Of a stretch of DNA of 64,000 bases, positions 36,705 through 47,250 are shown piece by piece (the first letter of the stretch is position 1; each line of letters opens with the position of its first letter). This stretch comes from Lysobacterales bacterium. Its GTDB lineage: Bacteria; Pseudomonadota; Gammaproteobacteria; Xanthomonadales; Rhodanobacteraceae. Below the pieces are notes generated by a model. It ran no database searches. It saw only the letters and a list, made by a program, of their open reading frames with translations, and had not been told where the DNA came from. Made by a program: the position numbers and the translations under genes. Location: the NCBI GenBank assembly GCA_016721015.1, contig JADKJL010000008.1, positions 40,226-104,225 on the forward strand, written 5' to 3'.

Positions 36705-38405
36705 TCACGGATCAAATCCATCGACAAAGATCAGGTCGGCGCTGGAGACCACCTGGCGACATGCGGAGAACTCGGACACGATAATCCCCGGCAAGCCCGT
36801 GGCAATCGAAAATTGCCGCGTCAGCGCGGTGAGGAAAAAGCTCGCACCGAGGCCGGAGGTTTGGCGGGAGAAGGCAGCATTGCCCGACGCATCCGTGGTC
36901 ACGCTGGCCACCACCGGCCCTGGATTGAGTGGGAAGAAGCGACTGCCGCCGCCAAAGCCGCTCGCATCGCAGCTATTGCTTATATAGAAATGGACTTCAT
37001 AACTGCTGCCCGGAGCCGCATCAAGCGAGCCGGCAATCGTCGTCGTCAACGTACCCGGATCGTAGATCGCCGATTGGATGAGCGGCTTGTTGAGCAGCTC
37101 ATTGGGGCCGCTGTCGCCATCACCGGGATCATTCGGAGTGACTCCGGCCGGTGCGAGATCGATGGCCAGTCCGCCATTGCCGCCAATCGATGAGTTGCTG
37201 GCATCAACCTGGGCCGGGCCATCGATAAACAGACCTGCGCCGAGGTTGTTGGAAATACTCGCCGAGCCAAACGGCAACAGCCGGAAAGGCGCGCCGACAA
37301 ACGCGCCGATGACATTGCCCGAAATCAGCACGCCATCACCGCCATTACCCAAAGGCACCGCACCCACACCGATTCCGATTCCATTGGCCACCAGTGCGGT
37401 GCCCATGAAAGGACTGTCGAAGATGGCGACGCCGTCACCGACATTGCCCGAAATGAGATTGTCGTGGATGGCGATGCCCGTGCTGTTCATGTCGACCGTG
37501 ATGCCGCGGCCCGCATTGGCAAGGGCGGCCGTGCCCTGTGCATTGAGGCCGATGATGTTATTGCGAATGTGATGGTCCTGGGAGCGCGCGTCGGCACGCG
37601 GTGAACCGATGTAGATCCCGTCTGCGCCGCCCGCCGAGATCACGTTGAGCGTTTGCGACAGCGGATTGATCGGGCCGCCCAACGAGGCAAGTTCGTCACC
37701 GACCAGATTGTTCGTGCTGCCTCGGCCAAACACCAGGGTCGGACGCAGCATTCCGAGGCCATTTCCGAGTGCAATGCTTCCGCTCACGTCGGTACCAAAA
37801 AAATTGCCCTGAATGCGCACGCCACCGACCGGGCAGAAGCTGTTGGTCGCGCAGAATTCCTCGCCCATCGAGATGGCGGCACCGGCGAACCGGTTGATGA
37901 CGAGTCCACTGATGACGCTGAGACTGCCCGGACACAACGGCGAAGTCGGCAGGGACGCGCCGATCACAATGGCATCAGAAGCGCCGGCGAGACTGCCGTC
38001 CAGTTCGATCGCGAGAACGGCATTGCTACCCTGCGTCTGGGTATTCAGACTCGATCCGGGCTGCGTATAGCCATCCAGCGTGATCGGGATATTGAAGTGC
38101 GGCAGAGCCGACAGGGGCCGGATCGTGTGGGTTCCGCCGCCTGGAATATTGAACACGATCGAGTGCGGCGCACAGTGGGTACCGCCGCTGTTCTGGATCG
38201 CGTTCGCATCGAGGATCGCCTGTCGCAGGCTGCCTGAACCCGAATCGGCATTGTTGATGACCGTGAAGGTATTGGCCTGCGCAAGGGTCGATGACAACGC
38301 GACGAATAACAGGGGGCCACAAATCCGTGCAGTCGCGGCGCAGCGCGCCAGGCGGATCAGAACCCGATTTCTTGCGGACGACGCTGACCACGCGTTGGTG
38401 CTCAC
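36705..38405 (-). CDS. Secreted right-handed beta-helix protein with NGF-type tail
   Basis: About 566 residues, exported. The signal peptide is probably LARCAATARICGPLLFVALS through AQA; I take the GTG at 38405 as start because upstream in-frame ATGs (to 38528) would give a very long leader, but the start is uncertain. FTVINNADSGSGSLRQAILDA is the usual opener of secreted pectate-lyase-like helices, followed by repeats rich in G, N and I (IRNNIIGLNAQGTAAL, IHDNLISGNVGDGVAI, VLISGNVIG). A C-terminal beta domain ends SSADLIFVDGFDP, the shared tail. No catalytic residues recognised; perhaps adhesin or polysaccharide binding. Confidence 0.82.
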   Translation of the reverse strand: MSTNAWSASSARNRVLIRLARCAATARICGPLLFVALSSTLAQANTFTVINNADSGSGSLRQAILDANAIQNSGGTHCAPHSIVFNIPGGGTHTIRPLSALPHFNIPITLDGYTQPGSSLNTQTQGSNAVLAIELDGSLAGASDAIVIGASLPTSPLCPGSLSVISGLVINRFAGAAISMGEEFCATNSFCPVGGVRIQGNFFGTDVSGSIALGNGLGMLRPTLVFGRGSTNNLVGDELASLGGPINPLSQTLNVISAGGADGIYIGSPRADARSQDHHIRNNIIGLNAQGTAALANAGRGITVDMNSTGIAIHDNLISGNVGDGVAIFDSPFMGTALVANGIGIGVGAVPLGNGGDGVLISGNVIGAFVGAPFRLLPFGSASISNNLGAGLFIDGPAQVDASNSSIGGNGGLAIDLAPAGVTPNDPGDGDSGPNELLNKPLIQSAIYDPGTLTTTIAGSLDAAPGSSYEVHFYISNSCDASGFGGGSRFFPLNPGPVVASVTTDASGNAAFSRQTSGLGASFFLTALTRQFSIATGLPGIIVSEFSACRQVVSSADLIFVDGFDP

Positions 38406-38667
38406 TGGGTCAAACCCGGAATCCCGGGTTTTCAACGTAGGCCGCCCATGTCTTGAAACACACCGGTGAGATGGATCTGGTTGCTCGACCGAGCGCTTGG
38501 TGGGCATTGCCATTTTCTTGCTGGGCATTTCGGCTGGAGATCCTCAGGCGCGCCATGAATTTGACACGCGCACCAGCCCAAACAGGAAAGCGCCGCGATT
38601 CCGGTCAGGTCCGTGCGTGTCGTTGAATCATGGCGGGACCACAGGCGAACCCAGCGACGGCATTGGC

Positions 38668-38689
38668 CCGGCAGGCTGTTGCCTGCCGG
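38668..38689 (-). terminator. Stem-loop after the esterase-cellulase gene
   Basis: A perfect 9-bp stem CCGGCAGGC/GCCTGCCGG with a TGTT loop lies 6 bases past the stop codon at 38695. No T run follows, so it may be a factor-dependent or 3'-protecting hairpin. Confidence 0.5.
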
Positions 38690-38694
38690 ATGAC

Positions 38695-40635
38695 TCAGAA
38701 ATCGTTTTCGATCAGATCCATGTTCACCGTATCGCCGGTGTAGCTGGCCGCGCTGGTTGGTGAGATCGAGAAATGGCCGCCGCCGTTGGCGGCGACGTCG
38801 GGCCACCAGAGCGGATCGCCGCCGGCGAACCAGGTGAATCCGCTGAACACGCCGCTGCCGGCGTTGGCATTGAAATAGGCGATGAAATCGGCCCAGGCCT
38901 GCGGTGCATTTGCAGCACCGGCATACAAGCCGATTTCGCCGAGATAGATCCGATAACCGTGCGCGGTCGCTTCGTTGAGTGCCACCGAGATGTGGTCGCG
39001 CGCTGCCGTGACCGAGGTGATCTGGGTGGTACCTCCTCCTTCGTCGGCATCGAGATAGGTGTGCACCTCGGCCACGATCTTTCCAAGCGGATCGACGATG
39101 GGCTGGCCCACGCCATTGGCATTGAGCCACCCGTATGCGTTGGATCGCTTCGTGGCTGCGGTGTCGTAGAAAGTTGACGTCCATGAGCTCGCCGCGCTGT
39201 AGCCATTGCCGGGAACATAGATCGTCTGCGTCGCGCCCGTACTCCGGATCGCGGTAATCGCCGCTTGCGCCGAAGCGAACCATGACATCGTCGACATGTC
39301 ATTGGGCTCATTGATCAACCCATATTCCACTTTCGGGTTCGCGGAAAAGATCGTTGCCATGCGCGACCAGAAGTCCGCAAACGCGGCGGTCGGTACCGAG
39401 CCGGAACCAACCACGTTTCCGCGATAGCGTGCACCGCCGGCGCCACCCGCGCTGTTGGAATCCCAGGGCTCGACGATCACGCGCATGCCCTTGACGCTGG
39501 TGGCGTAGTCGACGATGCGCTTGTAGTTGTCGAAATAGGTTTTGTAGCGGCCGGTTTGCGCGGCGGGAATCGGCCCGTTCAGAACCTGCTGCATGCACTC
39601 CCAGGAGAACAGGAAGCGCAACGTGGTCATGTGCTTGGAGGCGAAATAATCGACCAATCGTTCATCGTGGTGTGGATAGTTGGTTCCCTCGATCGGCCCG
39701 CCAGCCTGATCGCAATTCTGGTAGGCCATTTCCATGCCGACGAAGTTCGTGCCGCGGAAAGCCGCGCTCGCCTGATCCTCAAAACCATTACTGAAGATCG
39801 GATCGGGCTCACCGACAGGAGCGGAGGCGTCGATGAATTGCCAAAGCGCAGGCGCGGCCTGCGACCAGATCGCATGGCCCATGCCCGGGATCGCGCACCA
39901 ATCGAGCTCGCGGGTGCAGCCGTCGTAGGAAACGCACGGCGATATCAGAGATGAGCTCGTACTTCCGTTGCATGCCTGTGTCGCCGCGTAGTTGTTGCGC
40001 ACGTTTACGCCTTCCGCAAACGAGACGCCGCTCGTATTGTCGTTTTCGCCCCAGATAAACGCGGCCGCCGGCAAAGGACAGGAAACGCCGCCGATGCCGG
40101 TGTAGGTGAAGTCGGGAATCCCGCCGCCGTCGTTCACGGGATACAAGGTACCCGAGTGAATGCCGAGCCCGCGAATCACGGTGGGACCGAGTCGGCAACC
40201 GAGCGCATTGGTCATCGTCGCGCCGCCGCTGAAACCGACAACAAACACGCGCGAGGTATCGATACCGAATTCCGCATGCATCGCGGCGATTACCTCGGTG
40301 ACAAACACGGCCTCACGACTGCGTCCGTCATAGGTGTAGTACTCGAAAGTTCCGCCCGGTGCATTCGGGTAGACAAATACCGCGCCGGTCGTCGCTTGTG
40401 CTTCGAGGGGAAGGGCGGCGCGCATGTTGGCACCGTTGCCGCCATCGCCATGCAGCGAGAAGACAAGCGGCAGCGCGGTTCCTGGAGGAATGCTCGCCGG
40501 GCGGGCCAGGACGTAGCTGCGCGGGATGCCGCTGGACACGATATTGCGAGTTTCAGAGACATAGGCTGCTTGGCTACAGCAGCTCCAGGTCATGCCGACA
40601 ATCGCCAGAACCCACACTTTCACGAGACCTTGCAT
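38695..40635 (-). CDS. Secreted fusion of esterase (PHB depolymerase-like) and GH5 cellulase-like domain
   Basis: A 646-residue exported two-domain protein. After a signal peptide (to about residue 24), residues 30-275 form an alpha/beta hydrolase of the LpqC/feruloyl esterase type: nucleophile Ser136 in VVGFSGGATM, acid probably in WGENDNTSG, and His in IPGMGHAIW. At 278-286 PDPIFSNGFE matches the tail that ends other secreted proteins here. Residues 295-640 form a glycoside hydrolase family 5-like barrel with acid/base Glu443 in YGLINEPND and nucleophile Glu567 in IYLGEIG. The two activities would suit attack on decorated plant polysaccharide. The ATG at 40635 follows GGGGAG. It ends DLIENDF, not the canonical tail. 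Confidence 0.85.
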   Translation of the reverse strand: MQGLVKVWVLAIVGMTWSCCSQAAYVSETRNIVSSGIPRSYVLARPASIPPGTALPLVFSLHGDGGNGANMRAALPLEAQATTGAVFVYPNAPGGTFEYYTYDGRSREAVFVTEVIAAMHAEFGIDTSRVFVVGFSGGATMTNALGCRLGPTVIRGLGIHSGTLYPVNDGGGIPDFTYTGIGGVSCPLPAAAFIWGENDNTSGVSFAEGVNVRNNYAATQACNGSTSSSLISPCVSYDGCTRELDWCAIPGMGHAIWSQAAPALWQFIDASAPVGEPDPIFSNGFEDQASAAFRGTNFVGMEMAYQNCDQAGGPIEGTNYPHHDERLVDYFASKHMTTLRFLFSWECMQQVLNGPIPAAQTGRYKTYFDNYKRIVDYATSVKGMRVIVEPWDSNSAGGAGGARYRGNVVGSGSVPTAAFADFWSRMATIFSANPKVEYGLINEPNDMSTMSWFASAQAAITAIRSTGATQTIYVPGNGYSAASSWTSTFYDTAATKRSNAYGWLNANGVGQPIVDPLGKIVAEVHTYLDADEGGGTTQITSVTAARDHISVALNEATAHGYRIYLGEIGLYAGAANAPQAWADFIAYFNANAGSGVFSGFTWFAGGDPLWWPDVAANGGGHFSISPTSAASYTGDTVNMDLIENDF

Positions 40636-40882
40636 CGCAATTACTCCCCTGGAACGTTGATGTGCTCTGAATTCGACGACTCGCGCATTGAAATTCGAGA
40701 TAGTTGACGGGTGCATGAGGCAGTACGGGAAACGGCACTAAAACCGGACATGAGCGATTCTGCACGCTGCCGGCAATGACCGATCAGGCCGGGGCCGGAT
40801 GTTCGAATGTCGCATCTCTGTCGAATGCTGACGTGCCAAAGTCGAGCAGGCTGAAGGCGTTCAGTCACTGGGCTGCACAGGC

Positions 40883-42334
40883 TCATGGGACGACTTCGAA
40901 ACCATTCCTGAAAATGCGATCGGTGACGGGAGGCGTTGCTCCATATTCATACGCGCCCACATCACAGTTCAGACCCTCTCCGCGCAGCCCACCACGCTCA
41001 TCAAGGCTCAAGGAGACGAGAGTGTCGTCAACGCAGCCTTGTGTCGTGGTGGCATTGATCGCCGAGCTTCCGGCCAGCAGTGCGTGCGTCAGCGTCAGTC
41101 CGCCGTTGTCTTGCAACGGCCCGATCGAATCGATATCCACAAAACCCCGGGCTGGGATTCCATTGCCAGTGAATGAGCAGCCGGCAACGTCGTTGAAAAG
41201 ATTCCGACCATAGACCTCCAACGTCCCGTTGCAATCGTTGTAGATGGGCGCATCGAGGATCGTGTTGCGCGCAATCAGGGAATTGACCGCAATAAAGCGC
41301 ATTCCTGACGCCGTATTCACTCCCCCGCCTACGCCACCCAGTTCATCACGGTCATGATCGGCGTCGTTATCGATGATGCTTGAATTGTAGCTATATACCT
41401 TCGAAAGATTGTTGACACCGCCGCCATCGGTATAGGCGAAATTGCCGCTCAACGTGCTGTTGACGAGAGTCACTTCGGGGATCTCTTGCGGATGGACCAA
41501 GGTGAAATAGACTTCGATCCCGCCGCCAAAGTTGGCGCCGTTGGAACTGATCGTAGAGCTGTAAACGTGTGCATTGCCGTATCCGCTGACGAATACACCG
41601 CCGCCGGCGCCTTGGGCAAGATTGGCGCTGATGCTGGCATAGCCCAGAGTGGCGGGGCCGGCCAGATACAATCCGCCGCCGCTGTAGGCAGTCGTATTCG
41701 AGCGGATGGTCACGTGTTGAAGGGTGAGCATGCTGCCGAGGAGGCTTGCGATACCGCCGCCCGCCGAGGCGGAATAGTTGTTCTCGATGATGCAATCGTC
41801 AAGGCGCAGGAGTCCCTGGTTCTGAATGCCGCCGCCGGCTCCCATTCGGTCACTGTCGTTCCCATTGAGCACGGTCAATTTGCTCAAAAATACAATTCGA
41901 CCTGCACTGACCGACAATGCACGATCGGTATGGTTTGCGTCGATGACGGTGGTGGCTGAGCTGTCGCCATCGATATACAGATACGGCGAAGGAGAAACCG
42001 GTGTAGTGAGATTCAGATCTCCCGACGCCTCCCCATTGTCGAACGTCGGGGCAAGTGACAGAGTGAACCTGCCTGCTGGCACTTTGATATGCACGCTGCC
42101 ATTCGTCGAAACACGATTGGCTTGCATGATCGCCGCGCGCAGCGAGCAGGTATTGGCGCTGGTATGGCAGATTCCGTCACTCGTGTTGTCGTCGATCTGG
42201 TCCATCGTGGTATTGACGGTAAACGTAACGGTAGCGTCCACGGCCCGTGCCCAAGTCGGCGCAAGTACAAGGAGCACAGGTGCCACCAACGCGAACCGTG
42301 CAACCATGCAGCGCAACACAGGAAGATGTTTCAT
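40883..42334 (-). CDS. CSLREA-type secreted beta-helix protein, second of tandem pair
   Basis: A 483-residue exported protein. The signal peptide is followed by FTVNTTMDQIDDNTSDGICH and CSLRAAIMQAN, the CSLREA N-terminal motif. A right-handed beta-helix with GGGI and GGGL turns fills residues 130-380. The C-terminal SIGPLQDNGGLTLTHALLAG and CDVGAYEYG are the choice-of-anchor Q type domain. It ends VTDRIFRNGFEVVP, the shared tail with three extra residues. The ATG at 42334 follows GAGGA. It lies just downstream of a paralogue on the same strand. Probably a surface or secreted adhesin-like protein. Confidence 0.88.
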   Translation of the reverse strand: MKHLPVLRCMVARFALVAPVLLVLAPTWARAVDATVTFTVNTTMDQIDDNTSDGICHTSANTCSLRAAIMQANRVSTNGSVHIKVPAGRFTLSLAPTFDNGEASGDLNLTTPVSPSPYLYIDGDSSATTVIDANHTDRALSVSAGRIVFLSKLTVLNGNDSDRMGAGGGIQNQGLLRLDDCIIENNYSASAGGGIASLLGSMLTLQHVTIRSNTTAYSGGGLYLAGPATLGYASISANLAQGAGGGVFVSGYGNAHVYSSTISSNGANFGGGIEVYFTLVHPQEIPEVTLVNSTLSGNFAYTDGGGVNNLSKVYSYNSSIIDNDADHDRDELGGVGGGVNTASGMRFIAVNSLIARNTILDAPIYNDCNGTLEVYGRNLFNDVAGCSFTGNGIPARGFVDIDSIGPLQDNGGLTLTHALLAGSSAINATTTQGCVDDTLVSLSLDERGGLRGEGLNCDVGAYEYGATPPVTDRIFRNGFEVVP

Positions 42335-42418
42335 CCGTTTTCCTCGAAGGCACAAACAGGCACGCAAAGCCAAGCCGAGGCGCACGCTGAAGGCATCACT
42401 TTCCAGCTTGTCCATGAC

Positions 42419-43732
42419 CTATTCAAATCCATTGCTGAAAATTCGATCAGTCACCGCACCGTACTCGTATGCGCCGACATCGCATCTGACTCCGAACGGG
42501 CGAGATCCTCCACGTTGGTCGTCAGGCAACGGGGTAAGATTCTCATCGACGCAGCCGAGATTGTCGTACGTGCTGTCGATCGCCTGACTACCCGGCAGGA
42601 GCGCGTGCGTCCAGGTTGAACCGCCATTGTCTTGCAATGGGCCGATCGTGCTCGGCGTGATCAAGCCGTGGCTGGAAGCGCCATTGCCGCTGAAAGAGCA
42701 AAACGCGCCGTCATCCCCAAACAGGTTCCAGCCGTAGACTTCGAGGATGCCTTGGCAATCGTTTTCGTTGACATAGCCGGTGGCGTAGTTGGCCGCGATC
42801 AGTGAATTGACGACCAGGGAACGCGAACCGGATTCGGCGTAGATCCCGCCGCCGCTCCCACCCGTCTGGTCGTGATCGTCGTCGGCGTCGTTGTCGACAA
42901 TCGTCGAGTTGTAGATGAACGTGGCAATTCGGCTGTAGATTCCGCCGCCATTGTCATCAGCCGTATTTGCACTGACCGTGCTGTTGACGACAAACAGTTG
43001 ATCACCGTCGTTGTAGATTCCACCGCCTTGGTAGGCATGATTGTCACTTACCGTGCTCGCGAGAATCTCGACGCGATTGCCGATGCCGAACGTATCGATA
43101 CCACCCCCTTCGTGGGCGTCGTTCGAGCGGATCGTGCTCGACTTGACCAGCAGGGCACCCTGAAAGTTATCGATCCCACCACCATACGTGTGGGCGGTGT
43201 TGTTCTCAACGATGCTTCTGAACAGGGTCAGATCACCCTCATTTCGAATACCGCCGCCGCTAAACGGACTGTTGCCGCCGCGAATCGTGACGTGGGAAAT
43301 TGTGGCTGGGCGTCCTTGCGCAATGGCGAAGACGCTGCCCACGTGATTGGCGTCGATGATTGTGCTTGCCGCGGACTGGCCAAGGATGACGATCCGTTGA
43401 CCGGCAATCAGCGCCGTCGTCAGATTGAGATCGCCCACTGCTTCATCGTCAACAGCCCCGAATGGCACGGGGATAGACAGCACGTAGTTGCCTGCCGGCA
43501 GATTGATGATGGCGTACTCGGGATTGCTCCAGTGATTGGCTTGCGTGATTGCCGCGCGCAGTGAACAGGTGCCAGCGCTTGTGTGACATAGCCCATCATT
43601 GGTGTTGTCATCGGCCAGATCGAGAACGGTGTTGACGATGAACGTGACATCGGCACGTGCAGAACCGGCACCGAGAACAACCAGCACGATCCATGCGGCA
43701 GCCATCCGTCTGAAAACGATCGGGGCGTTCAT
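42419..43732 (-). CDS. CSLREA-type secreted beta-helix protein, first of tandem pair
   Basis: A 437-residue exported paralogue of the next gene. Signal peptide to about residue 27 (ending GSARA), then FIVNTVLDLADDNTNDGLCH and CSLRAAITQANHW. Helix repeats include GGGIRNEGDLTLF, GGGIDNFQGALLV and GGGIYNDGDQLFV. It has the same IGPLQDNGGSTWTHALLPG and CDVGAYEYGA end domain and the tail VTDRIFSNGFE at the very C-terminus. The gap between the two genes is short, so they are probably co-transcribed. It diverges from an ECF sigma factor gene 145 bases away, which may control it (inferred from position). Confidence 0.88.
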   Translation of the reverse strand: MNAPIVFRRMAAAWIVLVVLGAGSARADVTFIVNTVLDLADDNTNDGLCHTSAGTCSLRAAITQANHWSNPEYAIINLPAGNYVLSIPVPFGAVDDEAVGDLNLTTALIAGQRIVILGQSAASTIIDANHVGSVFAIAQGRPATISHVTIRGGNSPFSGGGIRNEGDLTLFRSIVENNTAHTYGGGIDNFQGALLVKSSTIRSNDAHEGGGIDTFGIGNRVEILASTVSDNHAYQGGGIYNDGDQLFVVNSTVSANTADDNGGGIYSRIATFIYNSTIVDNDADDDHDQTGGSGGGIYAESGSRSLVVNSLIAANYATGYVNENDCQGILEVYGWNLFGDDGAFCSFSGNGASSHGLITPSTIGPLQDNGGSTWTHALLPGSQAIDSTYDNLGCVDENLTPLPDDQRGGSRPFGVRCDVGAYEYGAVTDRIFSNGFE

Positions 43733-43877
43733 GCAATTGATTCCATGGCCAAGGTTTCGGTTCCAGATTGGAAGCGCTGGCTGCGCGCGAGCGGCAAGGC
43801 AGCCGTGGGCTCTTCGATCCAGTGACTTAACAGGAAGCGGCGCCTGATCCGGCCATCGCCAGCGGTATGATGCGCAG

Positions 43878-44459
43878 ATGAGCAGTCCCGACAGCGATTT
43901 GCCAAGTGATCCGACTGCGGCCTGGGATGACCTCTCACCCGCGTCGGTGCGCAGTCTGGCTGACCAGTTGATGCCGCTGTTCCATGACGATCTTCGTCGA
44001 CTGGCTCACCGTGAACGCAGCCGGGTCAGTGCTGGCGAAACGCTGCAGACGACCGCCCTGGTCAATGAGGCCTACCTCAAATTGCGCGGTTCGAACGGCT
44101 GGAACACGGACGAGCACTTCCTTCGCGCTGCCGCGCTCGCCATGCGTCACGCGCTGGTCAATCACGCCGTGGCTCGTCTGGCGAGCAAGCGTGGCGATGG
44201 CGCGACTCATGTTTCAATTACCTCCGCTCTTGATGTGGCGATCGAGGACGACGCATCCATCGTCGCCCTGAACGAAGCGCTCGGCAGACTCGCGCGGGAT
44301 TCACTGCGCCTCGCCCAAGTTGTGGAATGTCGCTATTTTGCCGGCTACGATGATGCCGAGACGGCACTTGCACTGGGAATCTCGGAACGAACAGTACGCC
44401 GCGACTGGATCCTCGCCCGTGCCTGGCTGCATCGTGAATTGGCGCAGTCGACGCCTTGA
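43878..44459 (+). CDS. ECF RNA polymerase sigma factor (Sig-70_X6 type)
   Basis: A 193-residue sigma70-family factor of the type usually coupled to transmembrane Ser/Thr kinases. Region 2 includes LMPLFHDDLRRLAHRER, LQTTALVNEAYLKLR and MRHALVNHAVARL. Region 4 has VVECRYFAGYDDAETALALG and the HTH ISERTVRRDWILARAWL. There is no anti-sigma factor next to it; the nearest signalling gene is the kinase converging from the other side. It is divergent from the CSLREA pair, so the 145-base gap could hold its target promoter. Cytoplasmic. Confidence 0.9.
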   Translation: MSSPDSDLPSDPTAAWDDLSPASVRSLADQLMPLFHDDLRRLAHRERSRVSAGETLQTTALVNEAYLKLRGSNGWNTDEHFLRAAALAMRHALVNHAVARLASKRGDGATHVSITSALDVAIEDDASIVALNEALGRLARDSLRLAQVVECRYFAGYDDAETALALGISERTVRRDWILARAWLHRELAQSTP

Positions 44460-44567
44460 AGCGATCGCCGCAACGTCGGCATCTGCGCATCCATTCACTG
44501 ACGGGAATTTAAGTCCATGACTTCGGCTCTGTGGATGCATGCGGTGGTGCAACGCGCCTGCACGTCG

Positions 44568-47250
44568 TCAGCTCTGGTCGAACTCCATGCGGGCGCGCAG
44601 CAGGCTGGCACGCTGCCGGCTGATATCGCCTTGGGTGTTGGTCAGCGCGTGCTCAGCATTCTCAAGCAAGCGTCCCGCCTCCTCACGCTTCCCCTGTCCA
44701 AGCAGACAGTGAACAAGTTCGGCCGCGCTCTCGATTGCGCGTCGATCGTTCGCACCAAATTCGCTGGACAGGCGGGCCAACGCCGCTCTCAACGGCGGCT
44801 CCGCCTCTGCAAAGCGATGCTGTGCGGAAAGCGCCTTGCCCAGACCAAGGTGAGCGGCCTCAGCATAGATGTGCCGACCGTCTCCGATCTGCGCGAACGT
44901 CGCAAGCGCTGCACGATAATCGTGCTCGGAACCTTTTGCATCGCCGGCGGCCAGTTGCACGTCGGCGAGGGCAGTAATGCTGACAGCCGTGTAGACATGC
45001 TGGGGTCCGAGGGTTTTTTCGTAAATCTCTTTTGCTTGTCGGAGTGCCGCGATCGCTGCCTGAGGATCCCCGGAAGCTCCGAGGGTCTGCCCGAGACCGG
45101 TCAGCGCGACTGCTACATAGCTGTGGTCGCGCCCATAGTTTTGTTCATAGAGTTCGACACACTCGCGGAAGACCGGAATCGCCGCCTTGGAAATCACCAC
45201 TTTGGCGCAACGCGGACGCCAACTGATGCAGTGCGTTGGCAAGGTTAGGATGATGGTCGCCGTAAAGTTGTCGGACGGACTGCGCATTCTTCCTCAGCAG
45301 GGGCACCACCTCGTCAAAGCGCCCGAGCGAGGTCAGGATCGTGCCGAGTCGTTCGCGCAGAGTCAGTAACGTGCTGGAGCTTTCCTGGGCTTGCGATCCG
45401 AGCAGGGCCAGCGCTTCGCGCAAGGGCTGCTCCGCTTCCGCGATATGTCCGTCCTCATACACATAGTAGCCACGTGTCGAAAGCGCTTCGGCAAGCTCGG
45501 CAACATTCGGCGACGGGAGCCGACGCAAGGCTGCAATGCACTGGTCGATCCAGATGATGGCCAGCGCATAATTGCCGCGTTCGCTTTCGAGGGCTGAGCG
45601 AGTGCTCAACAAGACCGCCCGGAGTTCGAGCGCATCATTCGGATGCATCGCCATGGCGGCCGACGCTTCGTCAAGCAGCGCTTGCGCGGCATCGAAGCGT
45701 TGCGCGGAAATATCCGCGCGTGCCATGTCGACTTGCGCCTCGATGCGGCGCACGTCATCGCGAGCATAGGCGAGATCGGCCTGGGCCAGACGCAGCTTGA
45801 GCAACTCCTCACCTCGCGGGTTCTCGCCGAGCGCGCGATAGAGTTTTCCGCTCACGCCGAGCAACTCGATGCGTGTGTCGGTGTCGTCCGCGAAGCCGAG
45901 CTCGATCCGGCGAGCGCCGACATCAACAAGTTCCCGCGCAGTCATTTGGTGGCTGTTGCCAGCCTCGGGATCATTCTGGCGAAACAAGTCGATGACGAAG
46001 TTGCGCACGACGTCGGCACGCGCGAGCGCCTTGCCGGTCTCGATTCTCGCCTTGTTTGCGTAGAGCACGGCAGCGCTGAGCGCCAGAACAAGCACACCCA
46101 GGCCGGTTATCGGCAGCCAGTGTCGGCGCAGAAAGCGCGCGGCCACGTAGGTCCGCACACCGCTTCGCGCAAGCACGGGCTGATAGTGCAGATGCCGATC
46201 AATATCGCGCTTCAGGCCGACCACCGTATCGTAGCGATGCGTCGGTTCCCGGCGCAGGCATCGCCCAACAATGGCATCAAGATCGCCCTTGAGCCGTCGC
46301 GTGGCGACCGGTGCGGAGGGATTCGATGCGGCAACGCGACTCGGCGAAGGAGGGTCGCGTTCGACGACACGCTTGAGCATCTGCGCAGTCGGCAAACCGC
46401 GGGTGCGCACCGGTCGATCGCCGGTCAACAGCTCGAACAGGAGTATGCCCAGCGCATAGATATCGGTGCTGGTCGTCACCGGCTCGCCGCTGAATTGCTC
46501 AGGCGCCGCATAGTCCGGCGTGAACGGTGCGACCGTATGCTCGACTTCGCCTGGCAAGGCTGCCATGTCGATCAACTTGGCGATGCCGAAATCGAGCAGC
46601 TTCACGCTTCCATCTGCCGTGACGAGGATGTTGTCCGGCTTGAGATCGCGGTGAATGATCAGGTTGCGATGGGCAAAGGCCACCGCATCGCATACCTGCA
46701 TGAACAAGGCGAGTCGTTCGTGCAGGTTGGCGCGACGCTCGCGGCAGAATCGGGTAAGACTGACGCCCTCGACGTACTCCATGACCGTGTAGGGGCGACC
46801 GTCGGCGGTCGTGCCGCCATCCAGCAAGCGCGCGATCCCGGGATGTTCAAGGCGAGCAAGGAACTGTCGCTCCGCGTGAAAGCGCTCGATCTGGGTAGCC
46901 GCCTCCTGGCGCAGCAGCTTGAGCGCCGCCCGTTGCTCGAACGCCGCGTCGACACGGGAAGCCTCATAGACCTCACCCATGCCGCCGCGACCGATCAGTC
47001 GATCGACTTTCCAGACACCGAGGCAAGTACCGGCGGCGAGCGAAGGCGGCATTTCCGGGGCGGCAACGGGCGCCGGTGCCTTGTCGAGCGGACCCAGCGA
47101 TTCGTGGGCGTCCAACAGCGACTCGATCTCGACGCGGAGGTCAGAGTCATCCGCACAATGTCGTGCGAGAAACGCGCCACGCTCTGCCGGCGGCCGCGAT
47201 AGCGTCTCGGAAAAAAGGCTTTCAAGCCGTACCCAACGTTCCGACTGCAT
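44568..47250 (-). CDS. Transmembrane Ser/Thr protein kinase with TPR sensor domain (frame broken once)
   Basis: About 894 residues if one frameshift is repaired. The N-terminal 75 residues are a helical leader; the kinase has IGRGGMGEVYEA, Lys111 in AALKLLRQE, HRDLKPDN (200-207) and DFGIAK (220-225). A single membrane segment (LPITGLGVLVLALSAAVLYA) near residue 400 precedes an outer TPR-rich part. The first frame runs to 45145, but the TPR repeats continue in another frame to 44568; the switch falls near 45190 (TTTCCAAGG), where removing one C restores SGDFKAAIPVFRECVELYE. It may be a sequencing error or a real truncation. Converges with an ECF sigma gene. Targets unknown. Confidence 0.85.

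Noticed and set aside
35634..37193. A 519-codon plus-strand frame across glnA's promoter and two minus-strand genes
   Set aside because: It crosses the sigma54 promoter and covers recognised genes on the other strand; its product is highly charged and repetitive, typical of antisense frames.
45643..47202. A 519-codon plus-strand frame opposite the first kinase
   Set aside because: Antisense to clear kinase motifs; no recognisable domain.
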